From: Paenibacillus oenotherae
Lineage (GTDB): Bacteria; Bacillota; Bacilli; Paenibacillales; Paenibacillaceae
Assembly: GCF_019443105.1 (NCBI RefSeq)
Contig: NZ_JAHZIJ010000002.1
Span: 1 to 64,000 of the forward strand
DNA: 64,000 nucleotides
Reading direction: 5' to 3'
Shown in pieces: positions 19,120 to 28,416 of the stretch. The position numbers and the translations under genes were made by a program. The first letter of the stretch is position 1, and the number at the start of each line of letters is the position of its first letter. The notes beneath the pieces were generated by a model, which was not told where the DNA came from, ran no database searches, and saw only the letters and a program-made list of their open reading frames with translations.

Positions 19120-19599
19120 TTAATACCCCATTTCCTTCAAAAGGCGGGAGAGGACACGAAGCCGTTCTCCGATCATTTCGCCATCGTCGCTAAGCGCCTG
19201 AGCGAACAGCTTGATGTCGCTGTCAATCATCGGATTCTCCTCACAGACGGCTACGCTCATCGCATCCCCCTGCAGTCCAATGCGGTCGATCGTTGTGTTC
19301 TCAGGATCATACAGCTTCGGATACCGATAGGCATCCTGGAAATGCAAGCTGCTTCTGCAGATCAGAATGGCAAGGTCAAGAACACGGTGCATGGGCAGTT
19401 CCTCCGACTGCCTCGACCATTTCTCCCCCGTATATCGCCATACTTTGGCCGAAATATCGACCTTCCCCCGATCATTCCACTGGGCCAAGCCCAGGGATAA
19501 ACCTTTCGCATCTGTGTTACCCGCATAACGGCCGTCAACCTGCTCGTAATTTTCTATTACGACAACGGGCTTATGTTTTAATGTTGTTGGTATTTTCAT
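19120..19599 (-). CDS. DUF6530-like protein
   Basis: The roughly 159-residue cytoplasmic protein starts MKIPTTLKHKPVVVIENYEQ and contains AKGLSLGLAQWNDRGKVDIS and WSRQSEELPMHRVLDLAIL. These match a conserved Firmicutes family (DUF6530, from memory) of unknown function. It precedes the AAA-VWA pair by 21 bp on the same strand, which suggests it is a client or adaptor. ATG 19617 is an alternative start, and neither has an ideal ribosome binding site. Confidence 0.7.
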   Translation of the reverse strand: MKIPTTLKHKPVVVIENYEQVDGRYAGNTDAKGLSLGLAQWNDRGKVDISAKVWRYTGEKWSRQSEELPMHRVLDLAILICRSSLHFQDAYRYPKLYDPENTTIDRIGLQGDAMSVAVCEENPMIDSDIKLFAQALSDDGEMIGERLRVLSRLLKEMGY

Positions 19600-19639
19600 T
19601 TGGTGTACACGCTCCATCGGGATATTTAGAATTTACTTA

Positions 19640-20212
19640 TTTACTGGTTTTATAATTTACTAATTTACTAAATCTAAAGCTCATAATACGCTTCATTTCA
19701 TCATCTGTCAATGTGGCAGTTAGAGCAAATTTTGGTCTTGGGGAATATAAAAAGCCGCCATTCGGCGGCCCAGGCTCTGTGGAAAGTCCACGGGAGACGT
19801 TATTCAGCGGTGCGGGGGCCGCATCAGTCATCGCTTGCATCGCATCTCGACAATGCAGAGATAGCCGATGCTCATCCTGCGTTGCTCTGTCGCTACCTGT
19901 AAGAAGGTTTTTCAAAGTTACACAGCGTGCCTCGCCCCTCTTGTCGGTGCTATAACGCGGTATTTCCACCTTATGGAGTTAGCCGAAGATCATTTTGCAA
20001 TGCCTGGCCATCTGTACGATGGTTTTTCAGCTTTACAGCGCGTCTCGCTCTACTTTTCCGTGCTGTAGCGCGGTATTTCCGCCTTATACAGCGAATATCC
20101 GGACTGACTTTCTCGACAATCTGAGCCGCCATTCGGCGGCTTATAACTAAACCTGTACAGAGGATGTCTCGCTGAGCTTACCTACCAGGTATGCCGTTCC
20201 GTTTGGATAAAG
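19640..20212. repeat. Gene-free region with hairpins and a diverged direct repeat
   Basis: No credible gene was seen. GCCGCC-attc-GGCGGC hairpins occur near 19752 and 20128. Two diverged copies of a segment of about 75 bp lie at about 19903-19978 and 20028-20097. Both run from GGTTTTTCA through ACAGCG to GCTRTARCGCGGTATTTCC. Related sequence recurs at about 54.9-55.05 kb, so this is a dispersed intergenic repeat family. Confidence 0.6.
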
Positions 20213-20257
20213 TAAAAAAAGCCAGGACACGGGTTGGATCTGTGTCTTGGCTTTTGT
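20213..20257 (-). terminator. Terminator of the nitroreductase gene
   Basis: AAAAGCCA-GGACAC (20217-20230) pairs with GTGTC-TTGGCTTTT (20242-20255). On the minus strand it runs into T7, 17 bp after the nitroreductase stop. Confidence 0.8.
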
Positions 20258-20273
20258 CCTGTCTAATTCAGCG

Positions 20274-20951
20274 TTACTCCACCCACGCAACGACTTCCTG
20301 CGCGCATCGACGTGTCTTTTCCGCCGGGTCATGCAATCTGTAGCCAAAGGCAGCCATAACCGATACGCCATAATGTTCAGGGTCCATTATCCCTTCTGCA
20401 ACTAATACATCGCTGATCTTCTCTCTGTTGAATCCCTCAATCGGACAAGAATCAATGCCAATCATTGCAGCAGCGGTCATCATGTTGCCTAATGCAAGAT
20501 ACGTTTGACGGCAGGCCCATTCGAACATCACTCTCGGATCATCTTCAATCGCAAACCCTGTTTTCAAAAAATGATCATAGACCGCCTGCTTCCCCTGTAC
20601 AGTCTCGGGTGACAGCTGCTGGACATCCACCATCATTCTCCGAATATAATCAGAGCCTGCAACCATATCCTTCGGCAATCTTGATAGAATAATCATAAAA
20701 TGACTTGCTGTTGGCAATTGTTTTCTAGCTCCAGAAGCATACTCCGCTAACTTGGCTCGAATGTCCTTATTCTGCACCATGACAAATTTCCACGGTTCAA
20801 AGCCAAACGAGCTTGGCGATAAACGCCCCGTCTCTATTATGTACTGAAAGTCAGCGTCGCTTATTTTCTTATCAGGATCAAACTCTTTAGTCGCATGTCG
20901 GAATTGAAATGCCGACAGAATCTCATTCTTCTTTCCCTCTAGATCACTCAA
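20274..20951 (-). CDS. Nitroreductase family NAD(P)H-dependent oxidoreductase
   Basis: This flavin (FMN) oxidoreductase has about 225 residues. Family motifs include FQFRHATKEFDPDKKISD near the N-terminus, RLSPSSFGFEPWKFVMVQN, and the C-terminal GIDSCPIEGFNREKISDVL with VSVMAAFGYR. I prefer TTG 20951 because AAAGGAG lies 8 bp upstream and homologues begin at SDLEGKK; ATG codons at 20972 and 21047 lie upstream in frame without good ribosome binding sites. A truncated duplicate of its 3' half sits at 48876-49134. Confidence 0.88.
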   Translation of the reverse strand: MSDLEGKKNEILSAFQFRHATKEFDPDKKISDADFQYIIETGRLSPSSFGFEPWKFVMVQNKDIRAKLAEYASGARKQLPTASHFMIILSRLPKDMVAGSDYIRRMMVDVQQLSPETVQGKQAVYDHFLKTGFAIEDDPRVMFEWACRQTYLALGNMMTAAAMIGIDSCPIEGFNREKISDVLVAEGIMDPEHYGVSVMAAFGYRLHDPAEKTRRCAQEVVAWVE

Positions 20952-21097
20952 TGGATGAACTCCTTTATTCATTCTTAGGTTTTGCGGTTCAATTGCTATT
21001 TTAGCATATTTATAAAACAAATCATTCTGGTACACCTCAGAGTTCATGAGGATCGCGCGTAGCGTTCCCCCTGCTCATCGCCATAGGAGCCACATCC

Positions 21098-21994
21098 TTA
21101 TACGAAATGTTCTCCACCGTTGACATTGATGATTTCCCCTACGACGTAAGAAGCGTCATTCGACGCCAAATAGACGTATGCCCCCGCAATTTCGAACGGT
21201 TGTGCTGCGCGTCTGATCGGAGCTGAATAACCAGTCGAGGCGTACTCTTCCGGCGGGAACGATGCCGGTACAAGCGGTGTCCACGTCGAGCCGGGTGCAA
21301 CAGCATTAACTCGGATGCCGCGATCGATTAGTGAAGTCGCTAGCGCACGCGTAAAGGCGTTGATCGCGCCTTTTGTAGCGGAATAATCGATCAGGACGTT
21401 TAATCCGGTTGTTCCCAAAACGGAGGACGTATTTATAATTGAGCTGCCGCACTTCATGTAAGGGAGAGCCGCCTTGGTCAAATAAAACATGCCGAATAGA
21501 TTCGTACGGAACGTCAATTCTAATTGGCTGCGACTTATCTCCTCGATGGATGTTTGATAGAACTGCACCGCGGCGTTGTTCACTAATATATCGATCCGCC
21601 CGAATGCGCGAACAACTTGTTCAACGATATGGCTGCTGAACTCTTCATTCCCGATATCGCCTGCAATTGTCAGACAACGCTTCCCCAATTGTTCGATGCG
21701 CGCCTTCGTTTCTTCGGCATCTACGTGCTCGTTGTAGTACACCACCACAATGTCCGCATCCTCTTTGGCGAATGCGTAGGCGACTGCTCTTCCAATCCCG
21801 CTGTCTCCTCCTGTAATAACCGCCACTTTGCCGGATAATTTCCCGCAGCCTTGAGAGGAAGGGGCTTCCGATACCGGTCTTTGCTTCATCAAATACTCCA
21901 ACCCGGGCTGCTGTGGCTGGTATTCCGGCAAATAAAAGATCGGAACGTTCTCACAATTGGTCTTATACCCGTGTATGTTAGGTGGCACTTTCAT
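21098..21994 (-). CDS. Short-chain dehydrogenase/reductase (GsiB/YdaD-YhxC group)
   Basis: The 298-residue NAD(P)-dependent oxidoreductase has an N-terminal extension (PEYQPQQPGLEYLMKQRP) typical of the general-stress YdaD/YhxC/YhdF subgroup. The cofactor motif is TGGDSGIG at 61-68, the NAG-like motif is VNNAAV, the catalytic YxxxK is in DYSATKGA, and the end is GGEHFV. Substrate is unknown; orthologues are often SigB-dependent stress proteins. It lies 50 bp upstream of the nitroreductase start region on the same strand, so the two may be transcribed together. Confidence 0.9.
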   Translation of the reverse strand: MKVPPNIHGYKTNCENVPIFYLPEYQPQQPGLEYLMKQRPVSEAPSSQGCGKLSGKVAVITGGDSGIGRAVAYAFAKEDADIVVVYYNEHVDAEETKARIEQLGKRCLTIAGDIGNEEFSSHIVEQVVRAFGRIDILVNNAAVQFYQTSIEEISRSQLELTFRTNLFGMFYLTKAALPYMKCGSSIINTSSVLGTTGLNVLIDYSATKGAINAFTRALATSLIDRGIRVNAVAPGSTWTPLVPASFPPEEYASTGYSAPIRRAAQPFEIAGAYVYLASNDASYVVGEIINVNGGEHFV

Positions 21995-22272
21995 CGCGCA
22001 TCCCCCATATCCTCGTCGATCATTACTTCAACCTATGCCTAGACGGCGGATGGTATGAGAGGTCTTGCGTGTATCTAGTCCTTTATAAATAGGTGTCTAA
22101 GGTATCCCGAATACCTCTGGATCACTCCAATAGGTATTGGAATCAACAATCCTGTCTCCGCAGCTCAGACATTCAATCGCTGCTGTGTCCCTCCGGTTCT
22201 TGCTATGTAAGCCCGTCCAATCCTTCTATGACATCATCCATGGATTGACTTTCCATCTAATAACGATTAACA
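21995..22272. other. Intergenic region between divergent genes
   Basis: No ORF or RNA was recognised. It must carry the divergent promoters of the dehydrogenase and the metal ATPase. Confidence 0.4.
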
Positions 22273-22290
22273 TATGAACAAGTGTTCATT
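22273..22290 (+). promoter_or_regulatory. SmtB/ArsR-type (12-2-12) metal operator
   Basis: TGAACA-AG-TGTTCA (22275-22288) is a perfect inverted repeat matching the known 12-2-12 site of metal-sensing ArsR/SmtB repressors (CzrA, SmtB). It sits 22 bp before the ATPase start, where bound repressor would block transcription. No ArsR-type gene is adjacent. Confidence 0.75.
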
Positions 22291-22311
22291 CATTGTTGGA
22301 GGATGATAATT

Positions 22312-24420
22312 ATGAAAGAATATCGGGTTAAAGGCTTGTCTTGCGGCAATTGCGCCCTCATGCTCCAGCATGAGATCCGGCAATTGGAGCATGGCGAAAC
22401 AGCAACACTAAGCTTCAACAGCGGCAAATTGATCGTTGATGAGCGTGTACCCTTGGATAGAGTGAAGGCTATTCTAAAATCCGATCGTGCCTACATCGAG
22501 CGAGAGAATGACCATTCCCATGAGGGACACGATCATCAAGGCGATCATGACCATGATCATAGTCAGGGCAATAAGAGGATGATCGGAATTCTCGCGGTAT
22601 CTGCTGTCATCTATGTAAGTGCGATAGGGGTGGACGGCCAAGCGGCCGCTTCTACCGTCATCTTGCTTTACCTGATCGCGACCGTGCTAAGCGGCTATTC
22701 CACATTCATGAAGGGTCTTAAAAATCTATTCCGGCTAAAGTTTACTATCGACACGTTGATGACGATTGCCCTTGTAGGTGCCGTTTCCATCGGAGAATGG
22801 AAAGAAGCGACGCTGGTCGCTATTTTGTTCGGATTAAACGAGCTGTTGGAAGGACTCGGCATGGAGAAAGCCCGCCGTTCTATGGAAACCTTGCTCAAAG
22901 TCGCCCCCAAAGAAGCGACCAAGCTGGAGAGCGGCATCGAAACCGTCGTCCCCATTGCAACACTCCAAGCGGGTGATACCGTTATCGTTAAGCCGGGAGA
23001 GAAGATTCCATCCGACGGTTCTGTGCTTTCCGGCAGCAGCTCAGTCAATGAATCGGCCATTACCGGTGAATCCCTCCCTGTTGAGAAGGCAGAAGGTGAA
23101 CCCGTATTCGGCGGAAGCATCAATAACGAAGGCGTACTCCGGGTCCGCATCGACAAAGCTTATCAGGATTCCTCATTGGCCAAAATATTGCATCTGGTCG
23201 AAGAAGCGCAAGAAACGAAAACGCCAACAGAGCTATTCATCAACAAATTCGCCAAATATTATACGCCGATTATTATGATCGTCGCTGCGCTTGTCATCGT
23301 GCTCCCTCCCCTTCTACTCGGGGGCGATTGGACAGAATGGTTGTATCAGGGCCTCGCCGTCCTGATCGTCGGCTGCCCGTGTGCTTTGATCTTATCCTCT
23401 CCAATCGCTATAGTAGCGGGAATTACACGCAATGCGCGCAACGGAATATTGATTAAAGGCGGCGTGTTCCTTGAGCAGTTAGGCAAGCTGGATACAATCG
23501 CTTTTGATAAAACCGGGACGTTGACGAAGGGAGAGCCTCATGTCGAGAAATCCGTCGTGTATGACGAGCAGAGATTCCTTGCAGTAGCCGGCGCTATCGA
23601 GAAATCGTCCACCCACCCGCTCGCCAAAGCGATCATGAAAGAAGTAGCCCGCCATGGAATTGAGATTAAGGAAGCGGAAGACATTCAGGCCGTCTCAGGT
23701 CGCGGTATTGTGGCAACTTACGAAGGAAACAACTATTGGCTCGGCAACGAAGGAAGCATGGCGCATCTTTCGATTCCAAGTGAGGTCCAATCAACGATTG
23801 AGCAGCTTAAGGAAAGCGGCCTTACGCTCGTTCTTGTAGCAGATGAGAAGCAAGTGATCGGGATGTTCGGTATTTCTGATGAAATTCGTGAGGAGAGCAG
23901 AAGCGTAATAGCTGCCTTGCATCGAACTGGCATCCGCCATACCGTTATGCTGACGGGCGATCATCAGAAGACGGCGGAGAAAGTAGCAGCGGCAGTTGGA
24001 GTTACGGCGTATTATGGAAACTTGCTGCCAGAAGATAAAGTGGCGCAAGTCAGGCGGCTTGCCGAGCAAGGCAATGTCGGCATGATCGGTGATGGCATCA
24101 ATGATGCGCCCGCCCTGGCATCCGCGCAGCTCGGCATTGCGATGGGTAAAGGTACGGACAGCGCTATTGAGACTGCTGATATCGTACTCATGCAGGATCA
24201 CCTTGGCAAGCTGCCCGAAGCCATACGAGTAGCCCGGCGCGTGAATCGTATTATCCGGTTTAACATCGGTATTTCCTTAGGATTGAAGGTTATTGCCTTA
24301 CTCCTAACCATTCCAGGCTGGTTAACGCTATGGGTCGCTATTCTATCCGATATGGGAGCGACTATTTTCGTTACTTTGGTGAGTTTGACTGTTCTTGTTG
24401 AGAGGAAATCATTGGGGTAG
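22312..24420 (+). CDS. Heavy-metal P1B-type ATPase (Cd/Zn/Co exporter, CadA/ZosA-like)
   Basis: The 702-residue metal exporter begins at ATG 22312 behind GGAGG. An N-terminal metal-binding domain has CGNC (11-14) and is followed by a His-rich linker (about 68-83, [17 protein letters not shown]) suited to zinc or cadmium. TGES, the membrane metal site CPC (355-357), the phosphorylation motif DKTGT (D399), the HP locus (SSTHPLAK) and [10 protein letters not shown] are all present. The CPC and His-rich linker point to Zn, Cd or Pb rather than copper. The upstream 12-2-12 operator predicts induction by metal. Confidence 0.93.
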   Translation: MKEYRVKGLSCGNCALMLQHEIRQLEHGETATLSFNSGKLIVDERVPLDRVKAILKSDRAYIERENDHSHEGHDHQGDHDHDHSQGNKRMIGILAVSAVIYVSAIGVDGQAAASTVILLYLIATVLSGYSTFMKGLKNLFRLKFTIDTLMTIALVGAVSIGEWKEATLVAILFGLNELLEGLGMEKARRSMETLLKVAPKEATKLESGIETVVPIATLQAGDTVIVKPGEKIPSDGSVLSGSSSVNESAITGESLPVEKAEGEPVFGGSINNEGVLRVRIDKAYQDSSLAKILHLVEEAQETKTPTELFINKFAKYYTPIIMIVAALVIVLPPLLLGGDWTEWLYQGLAVLIVGCPCALILSSPIAIVAGITRNARNGILIKGGVFLEQLGKLDTIAFDKTGTLTKGEPHVEKSVVYDEQRFLAVAGAIEKSSTHPLAKAIMKEVARHGIEIKEAEDIQAVSGRGIVATYEGNNYWLGNEGSMAHLSIPSEVQSTIEQLKESGLTLVLVADEKQVIGMFGISDEIREESRSVIAALHRTGIRHTVMLTGDHQKTAEKVAAAVGVTAYYGNLLPEDKVAQVRRLAEQGNVGMIGDGINDAPALASAQLGIAMGKGTDSAIETADIVLMQDHLGKLPEAIRVARRVNRIIRFNIGISLGLKVIALLLTIPGWLTLWVAILSDMGATIFVTLVSLTVLVERKSLG

Positions 24421-24431
24421 TCTGGGGAGAG

Positions 24432-24470
24432 AAACCAGTCGGGAACACGAAAGTGTCGGACTGGTTTTGT
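24432..24470 (+). terminator. Rho-independent terminator of the metal ATPase gene
   Basis: AAACCAGTC (24432-24440) pairs with GACTGGTTT (24459-24467). An inner ACAC-gaaa-GTGT stem extends the hairpin, and the run continues TTTTGTTTC. Confidence 0.85.
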
Positions 24471-24504
24471 TTCATATATGACTTCGGTTTAATTTATTGA
24501 TAGA

Positions 24505-24531
24505 TTCGCATATTACGGTGTTATACGAGCC
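24505..24531 (+). repeat. Left copy of 27-bp direct repeat bounding the accessory island
   Basis: The segment begins TTCGCATAT and ends GTTATACGAGCC. It is repeated at 37885-37911 with a single T/C difference. Flanking sequence is also related (TTGATAG upstream, a TTxGAGA-like match downstream). Each copy precedes a piece of a tyrosine recombinase gene in the same orientation. Confidence 0.8.
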
Positions 24532-24640
24532 ATTCTTCGAGAATCTCTGACCTTCAAAACACCCGAAAACGCATGTGCATCAAGGGATTCCAGCGATTTT
24601 GGAGGAACGCGAATATCCTTCAAATAACCTGGTTTTTCGG

Positions 24641-24664
24641 GCTAGTTATACGAAAGTGTATAAC
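24641..24664. promoter_or_regulatory. Recombinase-site-like palindrome
   Basis: AGTTATAC and GTATAACT flank a 6-bp spacer GAAAGT, with a further TTATACGAA at about 24671. The arms-plus-6-bp-spacer form is that of tyrosine-recombinase core sites. It lies about 80 bp upstream of the recombinase remnant. The role is inferred. Confidence 0.35.
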
Positions 24665-24742
24665 TGATTGTTATACGAATCCCGCTCCCCTCCTTCGCAT
24701 ATCCGCTTTGGTTCGCATAACTCCATAGGGAGGAAATACGAA

Positions 24743-24940
24743 GTGCCGAACCAGGAAAACTTCATATTAAATTCAGATTGGAATGATACTGTCCAATTGT
24801 TTTTGCAGGACTGTAAAGTCAGAAATTTGAGCAAGGAGAGCATTCGCCGCTACCATAATGGTTTAAAAAACTCCGGCAACATCTCGTCTTGTTGGAACTA
24901 CAATTGCAGGAGCTTGAAATGGTATAATATAGGTAATTGA
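24743..24940 (+). pseudogene. Tyrosine recombinase, N-terminal remnant
   Basis: The frame starts at GTG 24743 behind AGGGAGG and reads FLQDCKVRNLSKESIRRYHN, the SAM-like arm-binding domain of XerC/D-type integrases. At an A6 run (about 24866) the integrase frame is lost by one base. The next frame restores KKLRQHLVLLELQLQELEM before the sequence stops matching. No catalytic domain follows; a related catalytic fragment is at 37933-38046. Confidence 0.7.
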
Positions 24941-25012
24941 TCAAAACTACTCATTCAATTCTGTTCATCTATATCTGAACTATCATCATATTGGCTTAAG
25001 GGAGCTGATTAT

Positions 25013-27988
25013 ATGAATATTATCAGTCATGTGGTAGGGAACAATCAAATTGTGCAAGTCCAATCGACACCAGAAGCTGAACTTATAGACGTTAGTCGAG
25101 TTGCCTCCTCTTGGCGTGGTGTTTTATCGCTTGTAGCACCAGACGGAGGTTCTACTGGACTTCGTCCTGCACAACTTGGTGCTTTATTTTCAATAAAAGC
25201 GCACTGGACTGTATCGAGTGAGCCTGCTACTGTCGTTATGCCAACAGGCACAGGCAAAACAGAGACAATGATTGCAACTGTTGTATCGGAAATGATAGAT
25301 CGAACTTTTATTGTTGTGCCAAGTAACTTATTAAGAAAGCAAACTGCTGAGAAATTTATGACTTTTGGAATTTTACAAGATATCGGTGTCATTAATGACA
25401 TTGCATTGAAGCCTGCCGTGACAACACTACTTAGAACTCCAAAAGAGCTTTCTGATCTTCAGACAATCCTTTATAAATCAAATGTTGTAGTGACTACAAT
25501 GGCACTATTGCAAAGATTTCCTGATAATTATTTGGAGGCAATACGGAATACTTGCGATACACTAATCGTAGATGAGGCACATCATATCGCAGCCAATACA
25601 TGGGCATCAGTAAAATACAAATTAAGAAAATTAAAATGCTTGCAGTTCACAGCAACGCCTTTTAGAAATGATGGGAAGAAGGTTGACGGAAGAATAATTT
25701 ACAATTTCCCACTATCCATGGCTCAAGAACAGGGGTATTTTCAAGAGATCAATTTTCTTCCTATCCTTGAATTTGACGAAGAAAAAGGAGACTTGGCTAT
25801 TGCTACGGCTGCAGTAAACCAACTTGAAAAAGATCTTGAAGCTGGATATAATCACGTCATTCTTGTCCGTGCTAAAGATAAGCGTTCTGCGGATCGTTTG
25901 TATAAAACGATATATCACCCTTACTTTTCAAAGTATAATCCTGTGTTAATACACAGCGATATTCCACCAACTGATAGAGCAGCTTCAATGACAGCACTTA
26001 AAAATGGAGACGCAAAAGTTGTTGTTTGTGTCGATATGTTTGGAGAAGGCATTGACATACCCAGCCTCAAAATAGCTGCAGTACATGATAAGTACAAATC
26101 ATTGCCTATAACGTTGCAATTTATCGGACGATTTGCAAGGTCAAAAAAAGGGCTTGGTACGGCAACAGTCATTACAAATATAGCGAATGATGAACTCAAT
26201 GAATCACTCCGAGAACTGTACTCCCAGGATTCCGACTGGAATGTATTACTTCATATTTTGGCTAACCGAGAAATTAATAGAGAGTTATCCCTTCAAGAAC
26301 TTGCAGAAGGATTTGATGTTTCTTCACTACATGGAATGACAATACAACAACTACGACCTAAGATTAGTATGATAGCATACAATACCAAAGAGAAAAATTG
26401 GAATCCAGATGGAATTTATAATGTGTTTGACCCTGATAATTGCTTCTTCACTATAAATAATGAAACTGGAATTATAGTCATTGTTGAAAAACAAGATTCA
26501 AATATTGATTGGACCTCTTTCAAAGGAATTAGTGATACTAACTGGCATTTACACTTAGTCTATTGGAATCCCGAAATAAATATGTTCTTTATAAACAGTA
26601 CGAATAAGAGCATTTCAGATACCCTAGCAGATGTGCTATTTGCCCAACACGATAAAATTCGCGGAGAAACAGTGTTTCGGTGTTTGCATGAGATCAAGCG
26701 TTTAATGCTGGGTACTGTCGGACTTAAGTCAGCAATCGACGGTCCCATTCGATACCGAATGTTTGCAGGGATTGATATAGGCAATGGTATAACTGAATCA
26801 CAAAAAGAAACCTCGTACAAATCCAATTTATTTGGTGCTGGATATAGCGGAAATGGCAAGATAAGCATTGGGTGCTCTTACAAAGGTCGTATTTGGTCTA
26901 AGTGGGTTGAGAGCATGGATTATTGGTTGAACTGGTGCAATGAGATAGCTGCTCGACTCCAAAATGAAAAAATCAATACCTCTAAGATATTTGAAGGCGC
27001 ATTAGTACCTGAGATCATTAATGATCGTCCGACATCTGTTCCTTACGGAATAGAATGGCCAATTGATATGGATTTGATTAATGACAGCAGTTTTCTTATC
27101 AAACATGGTCCAAACACTTACTCGATTTATGATTTGGAAATCAAACTTTCAAGTAATAGTGAAACCGATCCGATCCGATTCACTATCGGAAACGAATATG
27201 TTTGCGAGGAATATGAGCTTCAAATATCGAACAGGAAATTTGAATTTAAAGCCATAAAACCAACAGGATTAATACTCAAAAGGAGTAAACGCGAATACCG
27301 GATGACAGAGTTTTTCAATGAATTCCCACCCCGCATAAAGTTTGTTGATCAATCAATGTTGGAGGGAAATCTCATTGTTAGAATGACTTCAGCGCCACCA
27401 GTATTCAATAAAGAACGAATAATATCATGGGATTGGAGCAATGTAGATATCCAGAAAGAATCTCAAGGTATACAACGTGATATACAAAGCATTCAATATC
27501 ACACCATTCAGAAATTGGTCTCCTCCAATAAATATTGTGTGATATTTGATGATGATGGTGCAGGTGAAGTTGCAGATATTATAAGTATTATCGATGAGTC
27601 TGGTAAAATAACCATTCAATTTTATCACTGTAAATATGCACATGGTGAAAGTCCTGGAGCGCGAGTTGCAGATTTGTATGAAGTCTGTGGACAAGCTGAA
27701 AAATCTGTTAAATGGTGCCAAGATCCCGCCTTAATTATTGATCGGCTTATGAAACGCGAATCTTCTCGTGCACGATCAGGTGGAACTAGGTTTGAAATTG
27801 GTGATTTGCGAAAACTTCGCGAGATTAAAAATAAGATGCGTGTTTTTCCAGTAAAAGTTGAAATAAAAATCGTACAGCCAGGTATTAATTCACAAGGTAT
27901 TACGGACGATATGCTTCGTATTTTAAGCGGAACCGCATCGTATTTAATGGATACCTACAGTATTGACCTCAAAATCATTTGCAGCTGA
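25013..27988 (+). CDS. SF2 DEAD/DEAH-type helicase with probable C-terminal PD-(D/E)XK-like nuclease
   Basis: The 991-residue cytoplasmic protein has motif I MPTGTGKT (77-83), motif II DEAHH (187-191), motif III TATPFR (213-218), and motifs V/VI VDMFGEGIDIP and QFIGRFARS (about 345-380), a complete SF2 helicase core. A long middle region of unknown fold follows. Near the end, D846-D848 in FDDDGAGEVADI and H872-C873-K874 in IQFYHCKYA form a D...HxK arrangement like PD-(D/E)XK nucleases, then PGARVADLYEVCGQAEKSVKW. AAGGGAG precedes the ATG. GC content is low. The whole suggests a DNA-targeting defence protein; activity is inferred. Confidence 0.82.
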   Translation: MNIISHVVGNNQIVQVQSTPEAELIDVSRVASSWRGVLSLVAPDGGSTGLRPAQLGALFSIKAHWTVSSEPATVVMPTGTGKTETMIATVVSEMIDRTFIVVPSNLLRKQTAEKFMTFGILQDIGVINDIALKPAVTTLLRTPKELSDLQTILYKSNVVVTTMALLQRFPDNYLEAIRNTCDTLIVDEAHHIAANTWASVKYKLRKLKCLQFTATPFRNDGKKVDGRIIYNFPLSMAQEQGYFQEINFLPILEFDEEKGDLAIATAAVNQLEKDLEAGYNHVILVRAKDKRSADRLYKTIYHPYFSKYNPVLIHSDIPPTDRAASMTALKNGDAKVVVCVDMFGEGIDIPSLKIAAVHDKYKSLPITLQFIGRFARSKKGLGTATVITNIANDELNESLRELYSQDSDWNVLLHILANREINRELSLQELAEGFDVSSLHGMTIQQLRPKISMIAYNTKEKNWNPDGIYNVFDPDNCFFTINNETGIIVIVEKQDSNIDWTSFKGISDTNWHLHLVYWNPEINMFFINSTNKSISDTLADVLFAQHDKIRGETVFRCLHEIKRLMLGTVGLKSAIDGPIRYRMFAGIDIGNGITESQKETSYKSNLFGAGYSGNGKISIGCSYKGRIWSKWVESMDYWLNWCNEIAARLQNEKINTSKIFEGALVPEIINDRPTSVPYGIEWPIDMDLINDSSFLIKHGPNTYSIYDLEIKLSSNSETDPIRFTIGNEYVCEEYELQISNRKFEFKAIKPTGLILKRSKREYRMTEFFNEFPPRIKFVDQSMLEGNLIVRMTSAPPVFNKERIISWDWSNVDIQKESQGIQRDIQSIQYHTIQKLVSSNKYCVIFDDDGAGEVADIISIIDESGKITIQFYHCKYAHGESPGARVADLYEVCGQAEKSVKWCQDPALIIDRLMKRESSRARSGGTRFEIGDLRKLREIKNKMRVFPVKVEIKIVQPGINSQGITDDMLRILSGTASYLMDTYSIDLKIICS

Positions 27989-28416
27989 TCCAAATAAATT
28001 ACCTCGCAGCAAGCTGCGAGGAACTAGACTCGAAGCGGTTAAATATGATTGCCAATGTTTGAATAACCAAATCCTCCTCTAAATCTGTGTGAACTGATAT
28101 AATTTTCTCTAATAAGCTTTCGAACAAAAAAGGTAGTGCTACAGCTCAATTTAGAGTGCGGCGCTACCGTTCTAAAGTTAGTTAAGTTTTAACTTGCCAC
28201 CTTTGATTATTTTAAGTAACCTTTAAAAACATACTCAATGGAATTAGGTTTATAGTCACTCTTATAAAGATTAGCTGTATGCTTTCAGCATTAAGGAGAG
28301 TAACATCACTAGCGATGGGGGTGTCATATAAACTCATAAACATTCATATTTTTCCAACGACCTCCTCTATATGCCAATATAAGGATACCTCGCACGAACA
28401 GGAGATTTAATCGGTT
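27989..28416. other. Intergenic region with two hairpins
   Basis: CCTCGCAGC-aa-GCTGCGAGG (28002-28021) is a perfect 9-bp hairpin just after the helicase stop and may terminate transcription, although it lacks a T run. A second stem, GGTAGTGC with GCGCTACC, is at about 28132-28169. No gene was seen. Confidence 0.5.

Noticed and set aside
28001-28169. Riboswitch or T-box leader before the SF1 helicase
   Set aside because: There are two simple hairpins only; no conserved riboswitch core or T-box sequence was recognised.
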